Part shown: in pieces, positions 17,181 to 22,923 of the stretch
Layout of the letters: each line of letters begins with the position of its first letter
How positions within the stretch are numbered: position 1 is the first letter of the stretch
Assembly: GCF_003711515.1 (NCBI RefSeq)
Contig: NW_021167085.1
Span: 2,040,771-2,063,693, forward strand
Origin: Sodiomyces alkalinus F11
Lineage: Eukaryota > Ascomycota > Sordariomycetes > Glomerellales > Plectosphaerellaceae
Length of the DNA: 22,923 bases
Reading direction: 5' to 3'
The notes under the pieces: model-generated
Databases searched by the model: none
The model's input: only the letters and a program-made list of their open reading frames with translations
Told to the model about the DNA's origin: nothing
Program-made: the position numbers and the translations under genes

Positions 17181-17292
17181 GGTCAGAGCTCGAACAGAGA
17201 ATTTTGCACTAACCAGAGCCAGGACGGAGATATCGCTGTCAACATAATGTTCTAAGACTTGCGACATCCGACCAGTCCATCGGGCTCTGACC
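17181..17292. mobile_element. 112-bp short TIR element with TATA flanks (MITE candidate)
   Basis: The 13 bp from 17181 (GGTCAGAGCTCGA) match the reverse complement ending at 17292 (GGTCAGAGCCCGA) at 12 positions. TATA flanks both sides (17177-17180 and 17293-17296), which could be a TA or TATA target duplication or part of a longer inverted repeat. The interior has no coding capacity and is not AT-rich. It could also be a chance or functional inverted repeat. Confidence 0.5.
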
Positions 17293-18321
17293 TATAACCA
17301 GCCAAACCCGGGTAGGTAGTAAGACATCTACGAGCAAGGGGAGGGGAGCGAAGGGAGAGAGAGGGTCGTCCCCGTAAGGTGGGTGGACTGCCGGGTTTCC
17401 TTCGCACCTACACAAAAACTACCCTACCGGTGCGCTGTGCCCGGTGGAAAGTGCAGTCGAGTTTCTGGTCGAAACACTCCAAGATACTCATTTTTAGAAC
17501 AATCCCTGTCGCTGATACAAGAAATGCAAAGTCATGGAAAATATCATAGATTCAAGCGTCATCTATTTATGCTTGTCAAGGCAGCCATACGCATTATATA
17601 CATACGTCCATTGACCCTTCTGCCTTTGTGTATTCTGACCGGCTTGCTTGGACATTTGCCTATATCGTCCTGTCCAAGGCCAGGTCGCAAGTCCTCATCT
17701 CTAGGGAGGCCGGCCGTGTGTGAACGATTGAGCTCTCACAGGCGTGTCCTTGACTCTCTCCCTTCCTCTTCTTCATCCTCAGGAGCTACGGCTCCACGTC
17801 TACGTCCCCCACACCTGGTTGTCACACTCAAATGCGTTTGATCATCCAAGCACGTGAGTGGAGTTGAGAGAACCAAAGTGAAAGGGGAAGCGTGAGCGAC
17901 GCAGAAAAGCTCGGTTGTTATCCGGGGGGAATCGACAAACGAAACGAAAGTCGTCGCGTCGTCGGGTGGCCGGGTGGCCGGCTTCGCCCCTCTCCATATC
18001 GGCGTCCCGTCGACGGCCGATACGGCTTGAAAGTCGGGGGGGGCGCAGGGAACGCGGGGGTGAGGAACACCCGAACGGACACCCGAACGGCGCGGCGGGG
18101 TCGCAGCATCGACCCACTTGTGGAACGAGGGCGGCTTCTATGGCAACGCCGAAGGGGGAGGGCTGCGAGATCCAGCTCGCCAGCCTTCCCCATCGCGCGT
18201 GCCAGCTGCCGAGCACCTCAGTGGATGCAATGATTGAATGAATCATACAGCAAAAAAAGAAATATCGACACAGTTTGTTTTCTCTCTCTTAGCTTCACCT
18301 TCTTGCCGTCGCATGAGCCAT

Positions 18322-19251
18322 CTAGTCGCGGACGACGATGCCATTGCGGCGCGAGGTGGCAGCCACGGGCTTCCGCGGGGCGGCCTCATACTCCTCGCCG
18401 TCTTCCTCGCTGTCGGAGGTGGCGGAGGAACAGCTGGAAGTGTCGTCGCCGTAGCCGCAGCGTTCGCCACCGCAGTCGATCTTGACGCGCTCGCCCTTGC
18501 GGGTGATCCCGTAGCGCTCGCACGTGCACGAGCTGCAGTCGGAGCTGGGGGTCGAGTAGCCCGACAGCGAGGACGAAGGGCTGGAGCTGTCGGAGCGGTA
18601 CGACAGGGACGAGCCGGTCGACGAGACGGGGGAGTTGCTGAAGTCGGTGATGATGTCCTCCTCGTCGAAGCCGGCCGAGCCGAAGCGGGCAGTCAGCTCC
18701 TCCAGGGCCTCCTCGTCGCAGTAGTCGGCATCCAGGATGTGGCGGGTGGCGTGCGGCGACATGGGCTTGGGCGCCTTGATCTGGGAGATGGACAGGGGGC
18801 GGCCCTTGGGGATATCGACGGAGAGCGAAGAGGTGCGGGTGGAGCGCGACGACCGGTGCTCACGGGACCGCTCCTTCTCCTTGGACGAGGACTGGTGACG
18901 CGAGGAGGTCTTCTGAGACGACGACTTGGAGGACGACTTGGAGGACTTGCCGTCGGAGGGGACGTCGAGGATGTTGAGGGAGCGACCGGTGGTGGGCTCG
19001 ACGGTGAAGGCGACGCTGGGGTTGTGGGCGACGTGGTAGCCGTCAATGATGTAGTAGTACCAGTAGCGCTGGCCGGGCTCAAGGGTGGAGCCCTGGAACT
19101 TGAAGATGCCCTTCCACGAACCCGACTTGGACGAGGTCCTGTCCTTGGAAAGAGGGAGCTGGCCGACGTAGTTGTCCCACGAACCGAGCAAGTGGACGGT
19201 CTTGATGCCCGAGGAAACGCGGAGAGAGAAAGAAAGCTGGATGGAAGACAT
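18322..19251 (-). CDS. CBM48/AMPK-type glycogen-binding-domain protein with Ser-rich tail
   Basis: Single exon, 309 aa. Residues 5-96 form an isolated CBM48/AMPK1-CBM domain: VHLLGSWDNY (19-28, sugar-stacking Trp25), GSWKGIFKF, then the strand YWYYYIIDGYHVAHNPS (63-79), where the usual Lys before the aromatic is replaced by Tyr. The remainder is disordered: a Ser/Lys run (102-127), an Arg/Ser stretch, an acidic helix DEEALEELTARFG (179-191), repeated SSPSSS blocks, a cysteine cluster at 239-265 and an acidic patch (278-289). Domain family knowledge points to binding of glycogen or an alpha-glucan or to an AMPK-beta-like scaffold; yeast Mdg1 and Crp1 have a similar N-terminal domain. No catalytic domain is present. 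The start MSSIQL is the first residue of the domain and follows an A-rich context. The opposite strand is open for 339 codons, which is a composition shadow. Confidence 0.88.
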   Translation of the reverse strand: MSSIQLSFSLRVSSGIKTVHLLGSWDNYVGQLPLSKDRTSSKSGSWKGIFKFQGSTLEPGQRYWYYYIIDGYHVAHNPSVAFTVEPTTGRSLNILDVPSDGKSSKSSSKSSSQKTSSRHQSSSKEKERSREHRSSRSTRTSSLSVDIPKGRPLSISQIKAPKPMSPHATRHILDADYCDEEALEELTARFGSAGFDEEDIITDFSNSPVSSTGSSLSYRSDSSSPSSSLSGYSTPSSDCSSCTCERYGITRKGERVKIDCGGERCGYGDDTSSCSSATSDSEEDGEEYEAAPRKPVAATSRRNGIVVRD

Positions 19252-22056
19252 TTTTGATGATTTTTTTTTTCCCTTGTCGGTGCTGTGACGTGATGTTATG
19301 TCGATCCACGGGAAGTTAACTGGTGTGGTGGTGGTAGTTGAGAATTGGCTGAGCAAGAAACTCCAGGTTTCCGTTGATTAGGTTGGCGGTATATTAATCG
19401 CAAAGAACTCAAAAATAAAATGATGGTGTAAAAAATCTGTCTCTGCACTCCAAAATGTTGACCGGCAACTTGAGATCTGGTAGCGGCTGAAGAAAAGTTG
19501 ATGCTTGGAGTGTGTGGTTGTCTTGGATGGGGATGGTATTAGAGACGATTAGATAGGAGGCCAGCTCACAGAAAGAAAGATAAAAAAGAACAAACGAAAA
19601 CAAAGTCACAACGGAAAAAAGAACCTGGAATTAGAATCTTGAGAGCTTGCTGAGGAGAGGAAAGGGGAGAGAATTCGAGAAGGGGGGGGAGGAAGGGCCC
19701 CCCATTATATGGAGAGGCCAGACCTCACGGCCAATATGGGGACGTCACCTTGGAATTGGTGAGATGGTGGGTTGCTGTAGCCGGCCGGATTTTCCTCTCG
19801 TCGAGTTGCGTTTCCTCATGCATACGTACGGTCCAGCTCCGTGGAGCCATATTCGAGGAGGATCCAAACAAACCCATCGACCCAATAATAACGACATCTA
19901 GGGCACCACAATTTGTCAAAAGGTCGACGGGGCCAAGGAACACAGCACTAGTGTCCATGTTGGAGAGATCCCGGGTCGACTTGAAGAACTGGCCCCGTAA
20001 AGCTGTACGGATACAGAGTGCGGAGCAATGCCTCTCGTATGGTACAGTATGTTTGCGGGACGCAAGGAGACATGCCGTTACTGGGGGAGTGCTCCGTATA
20101 CCTAGTCTGCCCCACTCGTCTCATTGTATCTGGGCAGGTATAGCAAGGACAGGGAAGGCAGTTAAAGAGGATCTCCGGTGAAAAAGAGGCGGGATTGTGC
20201 TGATGACTTTCTAGTGCAACGCTGCTACTGCATGCCTCGGCGGCTAAGTTAATGGAAGAGACGAGGTGAGATGGCCAAAGGGGCGCGGCCAAAGGGACGA
20301 GGAGAGAACCGAGTGGTCGTTGAACAGAACGGCCCTAAACTGCTTTAGGCCTACTTAGGCGTCTAATCCAGTTCTCTGATTGGACATGTGCCTGCCCCAC
20401 CGACCCACCGGGCCTACACCAAGGTCGCCTATCACCCGTTATGCAGCGGCAAACCAATCAGCAATCGCATCCCGCACTTCGCTGGGAGATCGCCTCTCAG
20501 CTTCCTGCATTCAATCCATGCAGTACCGCAACCCAACTGTACCCATACACACGACTATGAGCACGAAAGCACCTTCGTGAAAAATTGGCTTGTCAGCAAT
20601 TCCCCTCCGGATGTGCATCTTTGTGTGAGTTGCCGCGACACCGGGAGCTCGATCTGACACAAGATCGAGAGTTCACAGGCGGTCTGCTTTGTCGTCTTGC
20701 CTGTCATCCCCTGCCCGGCATGAATTCCTCTCCTTGTTCCTTGTCTTGATTGCTCATTGCGATGGGCAGGGAACATGGCTCCCGGGCCGCAAGATGATCG
20801 CCGCCATCACGGTATAGGCAATTTACCGGATCGGCCCTAGTGTGTTCATTCCATCAGACAGACAGTGACAAAATCCCTCGGTCATGGACTCGGATATCCT
20901 GTGCCATCCAGCGCTCATAAGCAAGCCTGGCTCCCTGACTTTCGGCCCTTGGGTGTGCTCGCTCGCCGCTATTCTTAGCATCAGTTGTGGGTAAGTAGTA
21001 CGAAACTGGACAATAGCAGTGGTCGAGCAATCGACGAATGGTACACGTTGTAGTAGCGTGGCACGGTACCCAGAGCCTGCTAGAGAAGTCTGTCTCACTC
21101 ACGGCTCGCCGGGAAAAAAGCAAGGTTACAACTTGAGTCCCTCATCCTTTCTTTTCGCATCGTCAGCGACATCGGCACCCGGCAGCCATTTGCCCCCATC
21201 CTGATCCATATCGGTATCGGAATGACACCCGCACTTGCTGAATGAAAGATCTCCCCTCTCGTGGTCCACGTCCCTCTGAATCAAAGATCCAAGCAAAGGC
21301 AGGTCCATCTCCTGGCTTGTCCCTCTTCGGGTATGGTGCCTTCGGCCGTATGCATACCACGAGTACTAGTCTCGGCGGGTATGTGAGTATGTGAGCTCCG
21401 TCACACGACAGAGAGGGAGTCATCCAAAGAGAGTCGAGTATTCTTATGGGACACCCATCCCTTCCTTGTATTCGTTCATATATTTTGCAGTCAGCACAAC
21501 GACAAGCGAGTTCGCAGAAGCCTCAGCATGCGCCACGGGACGCAGGCCAGCTTGTAAGTAATAAACTGCGTAAAAGCACCGACGACGGACCAGCCATCTT
21601 GAGATCGCATGCACAGGGAGGATCTCAGCTTTTCTGGTTCATTTGCCGAACAAGGTAAGCCGAAACTGTTGCGTGGATGCCTGCCACTAGGCACCACCTG
21701 CCATGATGGGTATATTAACCTCCACACCTGCCCTTTGGGCTGTAGGGATATTCTTCCTTTTACATACCAGGTACATACACACAATCCAGACACATTACTC
21801 TGTTTGAGCTTTCGATAGAACTAGGTATTGTGGGTGACATTCGCTAGCCGGATCCCCATCATTATTCAGTCACGTGATAGCGCGTTTTCTCTTTATAGAA
21901 AAAAAGAAAAGAAAAAAGAAGCACGTTGTGAGATATTTCCGACGCGTCTCTGCATTTGGCGAAAAAAAAATTCCCTGTTGCCAAACTTCAAACCCATCTG
22001 GTGGATTCCCGTTTTGTCTGTATCATCCTTCAAGTCTCCTCTGCATACTTGAAGCA
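19252..22056. other. 2.8-kb divergent spacer without a recognisable gene
   Basis: The longest gap in the window, between the CBM48 and HD genes. Open frames are short, mostly lack an ATG or overlap each other, and match no family I know. I found no tRNA, 5S or snRNA pattern and no long repeat. Notable sites are a CACGTG at 21871-21876, an ACGCGT at 21942-21947 and an A-rich tract at 21898-21925 near the HD gene. Confidence 0.55.
21871..21876. promoter_or_regulatory. CACGTG E-box upstream of the HD-domain gene
   Basis: A palindromic CACGTG about 180 bp before the HD-domain start, within GTCACGTGAT. bHLH factors of the Pho4/Cbf1 type bind this core in fungi. It is a single site. Confidence 0.3.
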
Positions 22057-22719
22057 ATGGACCCCTTCGAAACCTTCGCCGACGACGTTCTCGTCCTCAA
22101 AGCTAGGGCTTACTCCGAAGCCTACATGTCCCAGTACGATGCTTCCCACGACTGGTCCCACATCCAACGCGTCGTGGCACTGGCCCACAAAATATACATC
22201 GCCACCGCACCCTCGCACTCGACCCTTTCTCTGCGAAAAGTCACCCTCGCGGCGCTGCTGCATGACGTTGGTGACCGGAAATACGTGAAACCTAGCCAGG
22301 ACGCGGCAACACTGGTGCGCGACTTTTTGGTAGGCGCGGGAGCAGACGAGAGCCTGGCGGATGACGTGCAGGCCATCTGCCTGGGAGTCAGCTACGCGGC
22401 TGAGATGCGGGACCCGGCGCGGACGGCGGCATTGATAACAACACATCCGGAGCTGGCGGTGGTGCAGGACGCGGACCGGCTAGATGCCATCGGCGCGGTG
22501 GGGATTGGACGATGCTTCGCCTACGGCGCCGCCAAGGCTGCTCAACGAGGCTTGCAGGGTTCGGTGGACCACTTTGGGGAGAAGCTACTGCGACTCGAGG
22601 GGATGATGAAGACGCAAGTTGGGCGTGAATTGGCAAGGGAGCGTACTGAACGGCTTCGCCTGTTCGAGGCGTGGTGGCAAGAAGAAAATGCGGCCGTCAA
22701 CGTTCCGCGAGTTGGGTAA
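22057..22719 (+). CDS. HD-domain phosphohydrolase
   Basis: Single exon, 220 aa. The HD signature is complete: HDWSHIQRV (31-39, His35 in the DWxHxxRV form), ALLHDVGDRKY (66-76, His69-Asp70) and QDADRLDAIGAVGIGRCFAYG (137-157, Asp138/Asp140), followed by HFGEKLLRLEGMMKT and a C-terminal helix ending FEAWWQEE. This matches the small bacterial/fungal YedJ/YpgQ-type branch (about 210-230 aa), metal-dependent nucleotide or phosphate-ester hydrolases whose in vivo substrate is usually unknown. The ATG at 22057 is the first in frame; upstream the frame is open only through a non-ATG codon at 21874. The stop TAA lies inside GGGTAAGG, which resembles a splice donor, but the protein already reaches the family's usual end. 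Confidence 0.88.
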   Translation: MDPFETFADDVLVLKARAYSEAYMSQYDASHDWSHIQRVVALAHKIYIATAPSHSTLSLRKVTLAALLHDVGDRKYVKPSQDAATLVRDFLVGAGADESLADDVQAICLGVSYAAEMRDPARTAALITTHPELAVVQDADRLDAIGAVGIGRCFAYGAAKAAQRGLQGSVDHFGEKLLRLEGMMKTQVGRELARERTERLRLFEAWWQEENAAVNVPRVG

Positions 22720-22880
22720 GGAGAGCGTCTACCCTCTCGCCCTATCTCTCTCTTTCAGTGTCTTTGTGCCTCCTCGGGTGGCGCAGGCTCCGTACGTTCG
22801 GCTCGATACCCCGCCTATTCGATCTGTTAGACGCGCTGCCAGAGAGTTCAACGCAACGATCTTTATGCACTTCCGCTATG

Positions 22881-22923
22881 CCCAAAAAAGAAAAAAAAAA
22901 GAAAAAAAAGGAAAAAAAGAAAG
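22881..22923 (+). repeat. A-rich purine tract at the window edge
   Basis: The last 43 bases are almost entirely A with scattered G, beyond the HD-domain gene. The tract runs off the window, so its extent is unknown. Similar purine tracts lie at 5728-5780 and 11601-11672 (intronic) and 21898-21925. Confidence 0.7.

Larger units (their letters stand above)
16401..18321. other. 1.9-kb spacer, amidohydrolase promoter to CBM48 3' end
   Basis: No gene I can support. It holds the amidohydrolase promoter (purine tract 16645-16720 on the plus strand, pyrimidine in the transcript sense, with TATATA nearby at 16625-16630), a dense GGTACC cluster (17058-17162), a 112-bp TIR element (17181-17292) and CACGTG at 17851. 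Open frames between 17383 and 18246 on both strands lack ATG starts or are compositionally biased Arg/Ser/Pro; part is likely the 3' UTR of the CBM48 gene. Confidence 0.55.

Noticed and set aside
17383..17841. 152-codon plus-strand frame in the 1.9-kb spacer
   Set aside because: It begins at GTG, not ATG, has no family resemblance, and ends in Ser/Arg/Pro low complexity.
18238..19257. 339-codon open frame on the plus strand opposite the CBM48 gene
   Set aside because: It mirrors the GC-rich, Ser/Asp-coded CBM48 frame, is a monotonous Gly/Ala/Val/Arg sequence, and has no recognisable domain. The minus-strand frame has a clear conserved domain.
19725..20292. Plus- and minus-strand frames of 77-143 codons near 20 kb
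   Set aside because: The longest plus-strand frame begins at TTG and the frames overlap one another without any conserved motif.
22715..22762. Possible 48-bp intron (GTAAGG..TTTCAG) extending the HD-domain protein
   Set aside because: It would be very short and lack a branch site, and the added sequence ends in the A-rich tract. The unspliced protein already has the family's normal length.
1..22923. tRNA, 5S rRNA, snRNA and CRISPR signals
   Set aside because: A visual search for A/B-box pairs, known fungal 5S segments and regularly spaced repeats found none. A covariance-model scan would settle this.

Overview
The window is nuclear DNA of a filamentous ascomycete (Pezizomycotina). Sordariomycetes, possibly Sordariales/Chaetomiaceae, is my best guess from protein style; this is inference. 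The evidence is eleven protein genes cut by about fifteen short introns (48-162 bp class) with GT..AG ends and mostly a CTAAC branch site close to the acceptor, pyrimidine-rich spacers, no operons, and fungus-type orthologues (CENP-T, SHY1/SURF1, MIX17, LRP1). An AT-rich, CpA/TpG-depleted insert also carries the mark of repeat-induced point mutation.

Layout, left to right: a PDCD5-family gene (-, 65-708, with a GC-AG intron); a 1.1 kb spacer; an aminoglycoside-phosphotransferase-fold kinase-like gene (-, 1783-2658); a divergent promoter with three MluI boxes; the kinetochore protein CENP-T (+, 3514-5319); convergent with it, only 59 bp away, the cytochrome oxidase assembly factor SHY1/SURF1 (-, 5379-6628); a promoter region holding a 410-bp TIR element flanked by TA (6857-7266); a UBXN4/erasin-like UBX protein (+, 7939-9670); the twin-CX9C protein MIX17 (-, 10010-10670) with a CCAAT cluster upstream; the exosome cofactor LRP1/C1D (-, 11398-12086); a ketopantoate-reductase-fold protein with altered active-site positions, resembling the Cbs2-type branch (+, 13034-14419, N-terminus uncertain); an amidohydrolase-2 family protein (-, 15226-16400); a 1.9 kb spacer with a 112-bp TIR element; a CBM48/AMPK-type glycogen-binding-domain protein (-, 18322-19251); a 2.8 kb spacer without a recognisable gene; and an HD-domain phosphohydrolase (+, 22057-22719).

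The genes are individually transcribed housekeeping genes rather than a pathway cluster. Three of them (SHY1, MIX17, and possibly the ketopantoate-reductase-like protein) are connected with mitochondrial respiration. I see no biosynthetic cluster, virus, CRISPR array, tRNA or rRNA. The most unusual structures are the two TIR elements, the GGTACC-rich motif clusters confined to spacers, the GC-AG intron, the tandem MluI boxes in front of CENP-T, and the degenerate ketopantoate reductase.
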